Positions 33,201 through 47,735 of a stretch of DNA of 64,000 nucleotides are shown one piece after another. Each line of letters begins with the position of its first letter. Positions within the stretch are counted from its first letter, which is position 1. The notes below the pieces were generated by a model. The model had not been told where the DNA came from and did not search any database. It saw only the letters and a list, made by a program, of their open reading frames with translations. The translations under genes and the position numbers were made by a program. Source of the DNA: Spirodela intermedia (taxonomy: Eukaryota > Streptophyta > Magnoliopsida > Alismatales > Araceae); NCBI GenBank assembly GCA_902729315.2, contig LR746265.1:7508892-7572891 (forward strand). The letters are read 5' to 3'.

Positions 33201-36196
33201 ACATCATTCCCTGGACTACTGATCAGAGGTGAATTACAAATCGCAGACCAAATTTAAACAAATCCAAGAACATGCACTGTGAACTGCACAAAAAATAAAA
33301 TGTTCCACTTGCATGACCTGAGAAGCATAAAAACAGACAATAATCTATCAGAACTTGAAGCATACTAGTCTATGGATACTTGAAAGTCAATGTGGTTCCA
33401 AAACGAAAGATAACCTGGAGAATCGATCTGCACAAAATGGAAACAAGATTTATCTTCATTGTGAAGACTGTTCATCATAATAGGGCCACCAAAAAATTAT
33501 CTTGAGTCAAGATAATATTATCTATTCTCATTTCCAACCTGCCCATAGCTGGCGTGCAGATATCTATTCCACCAAACCCCAGTCAGATTTACATATACCA
33601 AATGTGATCATTGACACTGACTGAAATTTCTTCACCTGGCATAGGATATCGTACTTAAAAGATCCAAGAGTCTCTCTAAAAAAATTTAAAAGATATCTTC
33701 CAAATATTGAATTTGAATTTCTTAGCCTCATCAGTTAATGCAAGATACAATTGATGAAGAAACAAAAAATCAAAACCAAACGTTGGAATGCAGTCAGTCT
33801 CATCAAATACTGTATGCACTTGTACGGAAACAAATATTACTCAACCTTAATGATCAGGAAAACTCAGATTTCAATTAAAACAAGAAAACAAAACACAAGA
33901 AAGAAATTAAACCAAGAGTTCCTCAAAGGCTTGCTCCTCATAAAAGAAAGAATGCAACATAACTGTGGTCCAATAATATAAGACACTTAATGAAATTAAG
34001 CAACAAAATAGTTCAACTGAATAATTATAGATTTAAGAAAGCACCTGTGCTTGTGCCTTGCTTGTATTCTGTAGCGTAGACATCTTTGAAGAAATAGTGG
34101 CTGTAAATAGAGCAGCATTATTTTAGAAAGAGAACCAAATAGGCCACATAGACCAAACACAACAAACATTGACAACAGGAAGTCCCACCAACCATAGTGA
34201 AAAAAAGTTCAAAAAAAAAAAAACAAATGGAACCTATTTCAGTGCTGCCATTCATATTGTGGTTACTGCCCTAACTATGCAGTTTGGCCCCCGTGAGAGG
34301 TGATGAGCTAAGGCATGACAAGAATGGGGACTAGAGAGCTAGGAGGCTTCACTCTTCCTCACTCAACCTCCCTGCAATCAAGGCTGCAAAACTGAAAAGC
34401 CTTGCACAGGGCCATCCGCAACACCTCATCCTGCCAAGGGGGTAACACAGGCATGACAAGCCTTACATGAGATAACAGTACCTCAACCAAATGCCAATGC
34501 AGGACACAGAACTCCTCACCGGTCTCACATATATCACATCCCCCATCAAACGTTCTGGATCGAACCCTATCTTGTCCCCACTCACGGGCCATGTTGAATG
34601 CCGGGCAACCAACACTATCAGGCAAACCTCGTCAGGCAAACAAGCCAGTATGAGCTTCCCAAACCACAAGATCTGCGGAAACGAAAGCTACAATAGCACG
34701 CCACTACACTGGCCACAAGTGGCACAAACACCTCAATTTCTGGTGCCTAGTTTGACCATACCATCTCCCGCATAGTTCTCTCCACAACGCCCTTCAACAT
34801 GACCTCTAAGATCATATCTGTTTGCTCACAGAACTGCATTCTAGCTCGTGAGGTAACTAAATGAACCATTTCAAACAATCGCCAGTCTATATTATTTATT
34901 TCGCTAGAATGCACCCCTCTTGTGACACAGCAGAAAACCATCAATGATGCTGATTCAGTCTAATCATTCTAGGAGCTCCCCCCACCCAGTAACTGCAAGT
35001 CTTCGATGGTCACCAATTAGAAGTCAGATTTTGGTGATTATGGAGGCGACAGAATTTTAGAAGACAGTGAATTCTCTTGCACACCTATGTGTTCAATGGA
35101 AGTGAAACAATTGAAAAAAAAATATACACAGGTCATCAAACGAGCCATCCTATCACCGGTTAAATTGGGTACATGCCATAGAGTTTAGCAGCGAGAATTT
35201 AACATGAATGTGAACAAAGTTGTGAGCAATAGCAACTAAAGATCAGAAAAAAGAGGCAGTTTCATACTTCAATGACAAAGGGTTACAGAATGGAAGAAAC
35301 AATACTTGATTTGCCCTTTATTTTCAACAAATGAAAATTATAGCCACTTGGTCTCTGCATGATTTTCAACTTTCTCCAACATAAATGAAATCTTAATGCG
35401 TGCAAAACTCTTCACACAGGTTACCGTGGCAAAGCAAGAATCATTAGAAGCGAGTAGGCCTCCACATATCTGAACTAATGAAACATGCAGCACCTTACAA
35501 TGGATCTTTGCATTGTCATAGAATTGACGAATATCTCAAGCGTTTAAAAAAATTCCAAGGATCTGATAACCGTGAAATACATATTGAAGATCAAGACTAA
35601 TTATGCATACCAGATTTCCTAAAACCCTACACTTCCAAATGAACATTATTGGTTCGCTCATGTAAATGATGTATACAAAGCCTTTACTAAAAGTATCAAA
35701 AATATGTTGCACAAACATTTTAAAACACGATGTGAGAACCTAGATGAACCAAAAATTGTAAAAAATTAACATGAAATATCAACAAAAGTGATGGGAGATG
35801 TTTTCTATGAAAATATATTCAGAGCCTGAACTAAATACTTACATTGTATAAAGCACGACGCAAAAGAATATTATAGAGCTCTACTGGTTTGCAATAGACT
35901 GACAGACTTTCCTCAGCAGCGAGAGCCTCTTCAGGACTCAAGTTGTTCCGGAAGTTCTGGCGGCACATTTGGTCAGCCGTCCTGGAACGGCTGCAGCTGC
36001 ATCAATGAATAAATGAATATATAAAAAGAGTTTCAGTGATTTCACAATTTACAGAATTTTAGTAGACGCAGTGGGTCTAACTAAGTAACTATGTCATAGA
36101 GAACTAGAATTGGCAGAGTTAAACTGAGCTGATTCTACAGAAGTAGACAAGAAATTCATACGTCGTTTCACGAGCCACCAAGGGTAATCCAGGCAT
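18289..36196 (-). CDS. EMF2: EMF2-like Polycomb group protein (VEFS-box PRC2 subunit), 21 coding exons
   Basis: Plant Su(z)12 homologue, a PRC2 subunit needed for H3K27 trimethylation and floral repression. Coding exons (minus strand): 36196-36162, 35996-35843, 34100-34045, 31461-31347, 31237-31078, 31001-30942, 29232-29087, 27715-27653, 27566-27457, 26282-26218, 25259-25207, 25103-25050, 24963-24904, 22786-22740, 22440-22235, 22130-21839, 21692-21644, 19262-19179, 19055-18976, 18688-18599, 18412-18289. All junctions are GT-AG, phases join, and the total is 2103 nt, giving 700 residues. The N-terminus MPGLPLVARETT and the CKPVELYNILLRRAL block match EMF2. A C2H2 finger has C328, C331, H344 and H349. 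The VEFS box (about 562-690) contains LLQKRQFFHSHRAQPM, the acidic DSEDEVDDDIADFEDRR and the W/M-rich part with HIPWACEAF and KLWNHSLLDAR. The full N-terminal region separates EMF2 from shorter VRN2/FIS2 types. Six introns exceed 1.3 kb, the longest 2.6 kb. Confidence 0.93.
20023..20042. repeat. (AG)n microsatellite in an EMF2 intron
   Basis: A run of ten AG dinucleotides in the intron between the exons at 21644-21692 and 19179-19262, followed by imperfect purine-rich sequence to about 20160. Confidence 0.9.
27245..27278. repeat. (GA)n microsatellite in an EMF2 intron
   Basis: Seventeen uninterrupted GA units in the intron between the exons at 27457-27566 and 26218-26282. The longest pure GA tract in the window. 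Confidence 0.92.
28161..28332. mobile_element. Possible short LTR-like element in an EMF2 intron
   Basis: A 172-base segment bounded by a 9-base inverted repeat: TGTTGGAAA at 28161-28169 and TTTCCAACA at 28324-28332. TGTTGG...CCAACA ends are typical of Copia-type and TRIM long terminal repeats. Related words (CTTCCAACA) occur three more times just upstream, at 28064-28140, and a TATATAAAC box lies downstream near 28373. The five bases outside each end (GAGAC and CAGTG) do not match, so there is no target-site duplication, and no primer-binding site was found. It could be a decayed solo LTR or chance. Confidence 0.35.
34255..34945. other. GC-richer foreign-looking block in EMF2 intron 2
   Basis: This part of the 1.7 kb intron (34101-35842) is clearly less AT-rich than the surrounding intron. 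On the minus strand, 34557-34566 contains GGTTCGATCC, near the RNA polymerase III B-box consensus. Upstream of it on that strand is TGGCCCGTGAGTGG, which loosely resembles an A-box. This would fit a decayed tRNA-derived SINE or another retroelement fragment. I recognise no protein motif, and no termini or target-site duplication were found. Origin uncertain. Confidence 0.35.
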
Positions 36197-36233
36197 TCTT
36201 CCGCGCAGATTTCTGGAGACAAGCAAAACTCAT
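36168..36233 (-). CDS. Upstream ORF overlapping the EMF2 start codon
   Basis: A 21-codon frame (ATG at 36233-36231, stop TGA at 36170-36168) lies out of frame with EMF2, and its ATG is 37 bases upstream of the EMF2 ATG. It runs across the main start and ends inside coding exon 1, before the splice donor at 36162, so splicing does not alter it. If the leader includes 36233, scanning ribosomes could be diverted from EMF2. Whether it is translated is unknown; the leader extent is inferred. Confidence 0.4.
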   Translation of the reverse strand: MSFACLQKSARKNAWITLGGS

Positions 36234-37140
36234 GCCGTTCCCAGACTGCAGACGAGAGTCAGAGCAATCCCCGCTGAGTCGTCGCACATCCTGTCAATTC
36301 ATCAATCCCCCAAGTACCGCCGACTTCTGAGGGGTTTCTCAAATAGCTTGAAGAAATTGATGAAAACCTTTGGATAAAAGATACAAGGTTAATAAGAATA
36401 GCTGGAGGGAAGTCGATCGTTCTTCGCGACGTACTGAAGCGCTCAAAGATTATAAAACCCTCCTTCCACCCAAAGGAAAACGAGTGCCGGCTTACAGGCC
36501 AAATGGAGGTTGAAAGATAATATGATATAAATGTCGCCCCTCACCCAGGCCAGAGACCGCAATTGCAAGAAATTAAGCGCAAAGCAACGAAAAATCAAGG
36601 AATAATTCTTTTCCTCAAAGAAATCTACGCGCTGAAAACGACATATACAATCAGGAGCCCTTTTCCACCGAGGAAGAGCCACACGGATGGTCGCGCCGCT
36701 AAGATGCGAGGAGCAAATGCACGGAACCGAACAAATAGTAGTCATCCTCGTCCACACCGGATTTCTCACCAGACTCGCTGCTGCGGAAGCAGGACAGCTG
36801 AAATCTCTGGAAGAGATGAGGCGTACCTCCGCCTTCAGAAGAGTCCCCCGCACTGCCCGAAGGACGTTCTGTTGAGATCCATCTGCGAAGGGAAACCTCC
36901 GCCCGCCCTCCAGCAGAGCATAACAATTTGTTTCGTTTCGAGGAGGTGCGATCTCTCTTTCGGATTTCGGATCTCCGCGACCACTGCTCCGTATCAAGCG
37001 ACCCTCCCCTGCCCGTTTTAGGATCCGACGGTCTCGGTCATCGCCGCGTGCAGCCCGGACGTAGTAGACCAGATGGTCTCGTAGATCAACAAAAATGGCA
37101 ACTTTGTATTGATGGGGCTCCACGCGGCAGATTTAGAAGA
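36197..37140 (-). promoter_or_regulatory. Probable EMF2 5' leader and promoter
   Basis: GC-richer than its flanks and directly upstream of the EMF2 start. On the minus strand a good 3' splice site (pyrimidine-rich, ending CTGCAG) is at 36251-36246, so a leader exon could begin at 36245. A possible donor (GGAG followed by GTACGC) lies near 36830, suggesting a leader intron of about 0.6 kb. Introns in the 5' UTR are common in plant chromatin genes. A 226-residue open frame over 36443-37123 on the same strand shows no domain and I treat it as leader or promoter sequence. No TATA box is obvious. Confidence 0.5.
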
Positions 37141-40100
37141 TTGTTTCTGACTCTTTGATGTCTGTACACATCAAAAGGTCGTTCCAAGGACTACATAAGA
37201 GTTATTTAAGGACATAAATGACGATTTTATATTTATGAGCCGTTAGGGGGATGCAACTTCTTGCACAACTGTGCAAGATGGTTGAAGTCAGCCTTCCATA
37301 CTTTTTTGTTGGTTTTGAAGAGAAACCAAGAGGTGGATTGCTATTTTTAGGTTATTTTCTACTTCATTGTCTGAGAAAAACTGTCCTTGGGTTATATCAA
37401 AACTTTAATGAAATATGCTTAGTATTAAGGTATCACCAAATATTCACATTGAACAACGTAGTCATGACAAATCTCCACTAAATAAAAAGGTCTAAGTAAT
37501 CACCTATTGAACACAAAGACCTCAACGAGCCCAAATGCTAAACATAGAGGCTTCGACGAGCTGATCTACTAAAACACTGAAGCCTTAGTATGCTTGTTTG
37601 TTGAACACTACAGCATTAGCTTAGTTGTTCAGCCCTATAGTCTCAACAAACCTATCTTTTGAACATTCTGACCTTAGTGAGAGTCTTTAAAATTTGAAAA
37701 TCATAGGAAGTCTACATTGGATTTATCAGCTTCGAGAACCAAATAACATGTCATGCTAAAGGAAAGAAAAGCTTCTATTGCTTGTTTTCCTTTGATGAAA
37801 GATGTGGAACTATTTGATGCGTGATGGAGTATTTGATAATTTAAGCAACTAATGTGTAGAAGTAGCTAATCCTCTAGTTATTACATCTATGTTTGAAGAT
37901 TAAGCTTCAGATAACATTTGTTATTATAGTAAAAATCTTAATAACTTGATAAGTTCAAATTTTTATGTGCCATTTTTTGAATTGTGTTATTCTTTCAATT
38001 AAGGTTTCATCACAATGTAAGATGTTACATCTATACTTGAAACTTAAGCTTCATAAAACATTTGTTCTTCTTATAAAATTTATAATAAATTTAATTTTAA
38101 AACTTTATATGTCACTTATTTCATGTTCTTATTTCAATTATCTTTCCATTGAATATTGTAGCTCGACAAAAATTGCATCTAAAAAATGGATCAATCATTT
38201 GAGGTCAATATATAGACAATTTTTCCCTTAGGCATATTTTGCATCAGGAGATATAGTTATATTATTATGAAATTACAATTATATTTTGAGATATAGCCTT
38301 ATGAGCAAGCTCTAAGAATAATTAGAGATGCTTTGGAGTGGGAAGCATAGAATCTCATTCACTTCTTCATTTGTGAATTTATGATTAGTGTGTTTAAACA
38401 TTAATCATGTAAAAATTAATCATATATATTTATCTAGTTTATTTGTTAACACACAAATTTCTTATCCTATCAAATGGATATAGTGGGAAATTGGAGGAAC
38501 TCTAATATTTTAGATTCACAACACTATGGGATCAAAATAAGAGGAGAACCTCTTCTTGTGCAAGCTTAAGTTTTGAGGATGTGGTGTTTGCCCTTGATTT
38601 TTTCATTTTTTTTTGCCCTGGATCTTAAAATATTTGTGGATCCTCTCTACATTTGTATTAAACAGTGTTCCATTTTTGCTATGAAATCATCCATTGATAT
38701 CAAGGTTTTCTAATTGAAAATTATGGTAGAAAATTGGTCTTTTTGTGGGACTTGACATGCCACAATGCCAAACTTAATGTTTTCTTCTCTTTACTCTTGT
38801 GCTGACATTTGTCTATGCTTGAATTAGGGGATACAAAAGTTTTTATCTCCTCTTGTATTAAACAAATGTGTAATATATTAAATAAATTGTTCAAATAAAT
38901 GGAATTTTTCATAATAAAAAATATTTATTAGGGGAAAGAATATTCAATTTAGCTTTTGATGTAAAATAACTATTTTATCATTGGTCTTGGCTTTCCTAAT
39001 TTGAATACTTTCCTCATTTATTATGATCATCAAAGTACATAATTAAATAATATTAATCTATATTAATAAATATCTTTTAATATGTTTTGTTCATCATCAC
39101 AATATGATTGGCTGCTAAGGTCAACATACATAGTGGATGTTTAACCTTTATAAATTGAGAGGCATGATTGGTTCATCTTCATTAGATTTTTATTTAGGCC
39201 AAGTTATAGAAAAATAAGTTTGAGGAAAAAGTATCTTCAAGGGTTAACACCCTCTGTCCATATGAAATATATGTTTCTAATACTTCTACCATGTTCACAT
39301 AGTTATTTACATTATGACATCATAATGTCTTCCCACAAATCACACTAATTATATTTTTGATTCAATAGGCAATTAACTAGATCAAAAATCCTAGTAAATC
39401 CTAATGATAGATTTATAGAATTATGTCCAACCAACCTCTATAAAAGCTTCCTTCAATCATATATTTTCAATGTTTTAAGTAGGGGTTGTTAACATATCAT
39501 TTTTTAAGGATAACAAGGGATAGGTGATTAAAAAATTACCATTGTAACCTAAATCAAAGTTAATGAAATTTAGTGAAAAAACTCCAAAATAGATTTTAGA
39601 AACATTTTAGATTTTTTATTTAAATCTATATATTAACCTTAAAAAAATATGTTTAAATCCTTTGATTATAATCTAACATGATATCCAAGTCATGACCTTG
39701 ATAAATATTTTTTGTTTCTTTTTGTTTTTCTCTCTTTCTTGTAGTCAAAAGTTTATTGGATGTAATGGGCCAGTCACAATCGGCCCATGATGAAGGCCAA
39801 TTAAGCCATGGTTTAAATTTGATAAGAGAAGGAGAGGGAAAAGGGGGAAAACCTTGGTGGGAGTTAGGGCACGTAGCCTCCATGACCACTCCCCTCCATG
39901 TGGTGAGAGTGATAGTGGCAGATGATGATGTGATGGCAAGCTCTTACCTAGTTATAAGTTTTACAAGGTGACACGATAAAGAGGACAACACAATAGAAGA
40001 ACAAGAACCCCCTCCAATTTACATACTTTTATTATGAGTTGGTGATTGTATTTCAATTTGTGTCCTCCCTCCTTTGATTCTTGGTTGACCCAAAAGTCAA

Positions 40101-43100
40101 AGGAAAGCTTTTCTCTCCAACTTTCATTATCTACTAAGTGACACAATGGAGAACAAAGACTCATTATTGTCTTCTTACAATATTTTAATGATGTTGACTT
40201 GATACACATTACTCCTCTTTAGAATCCCCATGTGACACAAAATCTGTAATAGATTATTTTCTCTAGTTCTACTCTTTTTCTTACATTCCTAATTTCTTCC
40301 ATGTTCTTATCCATTGAGTGGGTGAAACATATGATGGAGAGGAATTGATTCCTTATTTTCTTAATTGAGGAAAATAAACTCAGAGAAAAATATTCCTCTA
40401 ATATTATAACCTAAATTGGATATCAAAGTGACCTTTGAACATCTGTAAATTTACTTCATATCATCAAACATTATTTATGGTTCAACACATAAGTTCACAT
40501 ATAAGTGAAAGAGGACATCAAGTCCAAGATGAAGGAAAAAGAGGGGGGAGGGAGTGATTTACTTGTTAGAGCACACCCCAATCAAGAAAGGGTGAATCTT
40601 TTCTATAATTGTAAAGACAATTCACCAAATTAATAATTTATAAATATTATAAAATAAGCTAATTTATGATAATTTAATTTTCTAAGGGTTTTCCAAGTTG
40701 AACATAAGGATGATAAAAAACAATTCTAATTATATTTATAATTTATAATGGATAAATTATTTTTTTATAATTTTAATTATGAAACTTAATAAAAATACTT
40801 TAACATAAAAAAATGAGAGATTCTGATGTCAACTGACATCAGCCTATGAAGAACATCCTCAAATTCAAGTCATCATAAATACGTCAACTCATATTTCTCA
40901 AAATCAAAGCTAAAATACTTTGAAATAAATTATGATTTCAAAAGAGAAATTGTTTGTAAACATAATGTAGAACTAAATAGAACTTTTTATAAATGTAAAA
41001 TAAATTAAATTATGCAAAGATTCAAGTTTTACAAATGAATGGGCGAAATAGTCATCGATCAAATTTTCACTCAAATTCAATTGATTTGTGCAGGCATGGT
41101 GCACCAAATGGATTCCTACACATCTCGAGTCAATGAATGATAATGCTAGAAATTGTCACTTGATGTAACCAATTGATGGTGGTGGTTTGACTCTGAGCGT
41201 GCCACAACATTCAAAGAAGGATCTTTGGAAGAAATTCTTTCTCGTTTGTATCAAGCAAAGAACATAATGAGTTCATGCATAAAATTCAACTTCTATAGGG
41301 GCTAAATCAAGGAGAAATCAAGATTAAATAAAGCATTTGTATTAGATGAATGATTTTGGTGAATCTTACATTCATCATCACTAGAGGAGAGAGAAAATAA
41401 TTGTGGAGAATGCTAAATTCATTGAAGATTCTCCATTCTTTTTGTCCCAACATTTTTCCATCTTCATGTGCATTAATTTTGTCGATTTCGTCGAATCATC
41501 AGTTGTACTTCTCGATGTATTTGGTATGTCCATTATTGATGCAGAAAATCGAAAAAAAGAAATTAGTATTATATTTTAAATTTTTATTATATTATAATTA
41601 TTTATCATAAATGCTCAAAAAAATCAAGAAAATTTACAAAAAAATCATAAATTTAATTAACATAAAAGCATTTTGATAATAATATTAATCATTGGTAAAA
41701 CTATCAAAATATTTCATAGTCAATTTCATCATGTAATTTTTAGAAACTAATAATATAATCATATAAATAAGTCTAATATTATTTTTTTGATATTAAAGTA
41801 ATTTATAAATATTTTTTGTAAAATTAAATTATAAATTAATAATTATTAAGAATTTTATCATGTAATTAATGAGAATTATCAGGCCTAATTTTTTATTATT
41901 GAATGATCATTTAAATTTTTTTTAAAAATCATTAGGTAGCAAAAGAATGTATCCCCAAAGTTCCCAAGAAGGAAAAATCATTTAAAATGTCAAATTAAGA
42001 ATCAAACAAGGGCAAAGACTTCCTTAACAAGGTACTTTCATGCTATTGACATAAATTAAACCCTCTTAAAGTAATGAGCTGCCACACCTAGAACAACAAC
42101 TCATCACATTTGTATTATATTACTTTTGCTGCTCAAGTTGATAGAGAATCTAAATCTTGAAAGGGTTAACTGTGTACTAATCCATTTAACTATGTACTAG
42201 TTGTGAATCAAGAGAAGTCCCATCAGAATTTAGAATCTAGAAGAGAGTAGATCTTTATTTATCTTTGTTACAGTTATAAATCTAAATGTGAGTTTTTAAG
42301 TGAAATGATTGAGTTGATTATAGTTATTGAGTCTAGTGAAGACTAACAAGGCCTTTTTATGTTCAATCTAATCTTAATGAGAAACTAGTCTAAGTATATG
42401 GTCCTTATAGTGTAGAGTAAGCCATGGAAGTTGAATTGATATAAATCTTGTGTATGGGTAAATCCAAAAAAATATTAGGAAAATCTTTGACATCACAAAA
42501 AATTCAATTCGCCTCCCCTCTTAAATCTCCATTTCATCATATCATATTCAATATACCTTAATTCTTTGTTTCAACAAAGTGTCATATTTCAAACTATTAA
42601 AAGGACTAGTTTTAGAATAGGTAAATGGTAAAAATAATTAAAATTTGAAATTTATTATTTGACTCAAAATTGGGCCACTAATTCTTTTAAGTTTTCTAAG
42701 AGATTTAACCTTTTATGTGTGGTAAAAAAGATTAATAATGACATAAAATAATCCATTTTAGGTCATTTATATTTAATTCATTTTAAAAAACATTTTCTAG
42801 TATGCAAAACAGGAAAGTTGACTTACTCAATTCTCATGAAATCATCAATCAAATCATTTGTCTTTGTTTCAGCAAAAGAACCTTCATTACCTTTTATAGA
42901 AATATTTTGTTCTAGGTCCAAATTAAATACTAATAAAGCCCAAACTAATGAAATACTTGCATGATTAATTCCTCAAATTGGCTTGCCATTTTCATAAATG
43001 ATAAATTGACGACTAAAGTTGGAAGCTATCCATCCCCTTCTTACAGAATATCTTTTTGAAAAAAAATATTGATCAATTTCTTCCATTCGTTGTGGGTCAA

Positions 43101-43870
43101 ATTAATCCAAAATGCTTCTTCCTAGTTGGTGTGTGATCCATTGGACATATGTTCAATTTTTCATTTTTATTCCTTAGAATTAAAATATCTCATTTCTAAT
43201 TTTATCAAATTGCCACCATGCTTGGATATCCCCAAAAGGTATTTTGAGTTCAATACCCTCTTTTTTTTTCTCCACTCTCACCAATCCACCTCCTATACTT
43301 CTTGTATTAACATTGAGTGGTGTATCCATTCCAATAACAATATTTGTTTGAACCACCACCTTCTGGACAATGAAAGGAATCATTCCACTTTAATTTGGTA
43401 TCTTGGACTTCATTCATTCCACCTCCTCCGATTATTGAACCAATGTCTATAGTTGATATATTATAGTATTGGGGCAAAATAAGAAAGAATACTATTACCA
43501 TAGAGCTAATTGAAAAAGGTTTTGCTTTATTTGGAAGCATCTCCCTCTCAAGTTTCCTGTTTAGGCAATGATTTTAGGCCCAAATTGGGAAGAAAATGGG
43601 TATTAAAATAATTAGCTTATGAAGCCCATTGACTCCCACGGGGAAAGCCCAATACATTTTCCTGAGTTTAAATAGACAGGAATTCAAGGAAAAAACCTTC
43701 CCAACTTGTGCGTCAATTATCTGGACTGGAATCTTGTCCAGGTTAGGAAAGGCTTTGGCCCTACTAATCTGTGAGAAACGGAGCCTGAGCCCGTTCCCAG
43801 CAGCTAACCTTTTCCGCAGGACGAGAGGATGCTATTCCCTAGCCTCAGAAATGCGTTGTGTTGGTACACG
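37141..43870. other. 6.7 kb AT-rich intergenic spacer
   Basis: No supportable gene on either strand. The sequence is very AT-rich with long poly-A/T stretches, notably 41570-41930. Open frames of 60-108 codons have no recognisable domains. The stretch around 39650-40210 is slightly less AT-rich and may be decayed repeat sequence, but no transposon ends or coding remnants were found. Confidence 0.6.
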
Positions 43871-47075
<3,205 letters not shown>

Positions 47076-47262
47076 GGGGATCGAGCTGCTCTCCTTCCCT
47101 TTGGTCACTCACTTTGAAGGCGCTCTTCTTGGCTTATATACTCGGGTCGTCTTTTTCCTTCCTCTTCTCTTTTTCCCTTTGGCCAACGATCGGACTTGCA
47201 TTGAATTTGATGTAAGGCAGCTTGTTGGTTCCTCCAATCCGTTTAACTGTAATGCTTTGTCC

Positions 47263-47286
47263 ATCTCTCCCTCTCTCTCTCTCCCC

Positions 47287-47333
<47 letters not shown>

Positions 47334-47376
47334 CCTCCCTCTCTCTCTCTCTTCCCCTCCCTCCCTCTCCCTCTCT
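47263..47376. repeat. Imperfect (CT)n tract downstream of HSP90
   Basis: About 114 bases of pyrimidine on the + strand, mostly CT with short C runs, beginning 188 bases after the HSP90 stop and probably in or just after its 3' UTR. A purine-rich (GA)n region follows at 47565-47651, so the two could pair. Confidence 0.9.
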
Positions 47377-47459
47377 AATAACGAGCAAGGGGAACTTTCA
47401 TGAGGCGGTCACTCGAAAAACTGCACAATGGCCGCCGCTCGATTGTCTTCTGAAGTAAG

Positions 47460-47735
47460 AATCACCGATGTGGTTACACACTACGAGATTCCAAGTACCA
47501 CATCGACCTGAAACTTATACAATAAGTGTGTAATTTTGTTGAGATCTTTGACATACAATGAAGGTAGAGAGAGAGAGAGAGAGAATAGATACTGAATGAG
47601 GGCAGAGAGAGAGAGAGAGATAATAGATATAGAGTGTAGAGAGAGAGGGAATAGATATAGATTGAGGGTAGAAATAGGAGTCACCGGTGTGGATACACAC
47701 TAATAATGTGTATAATCTTTTTGAGACGCATTCAA
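47460..47735. repeat. Degenerate direct repeat flanking a (GA)n tract
   Basis: Two related segments, at about 47460-47545 and 47668-47725. Both start with TCACCGRTGTGG followed by WTACACACTA, and both continue with a TGTGTRTAAT-like stretch and TTGAGA. The first copy carries about 40 extra bases between these parts. The 47565-47651 region between them is an interrupted (GA)n microsatellite. The arrangement suggests duplication or a decayed repeat; the family is not recognised. Confidence 0.55.

Noticed and set aside
33420-33440. A 13-base micro-exon candidate between strong-looking splice signals in EMF2
   Set aside because: The encoded residues do not fit the family, and the flanking exons join in phase without it.
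36443-37123. 226-residue open frame on the minus strand upstream of EMF2
   Set aside because: No domain, irregular composition, and its position fits the EMF2 leader/promoter. The opposite strand is equally open, a sign of GC-rich non-coding DNA.
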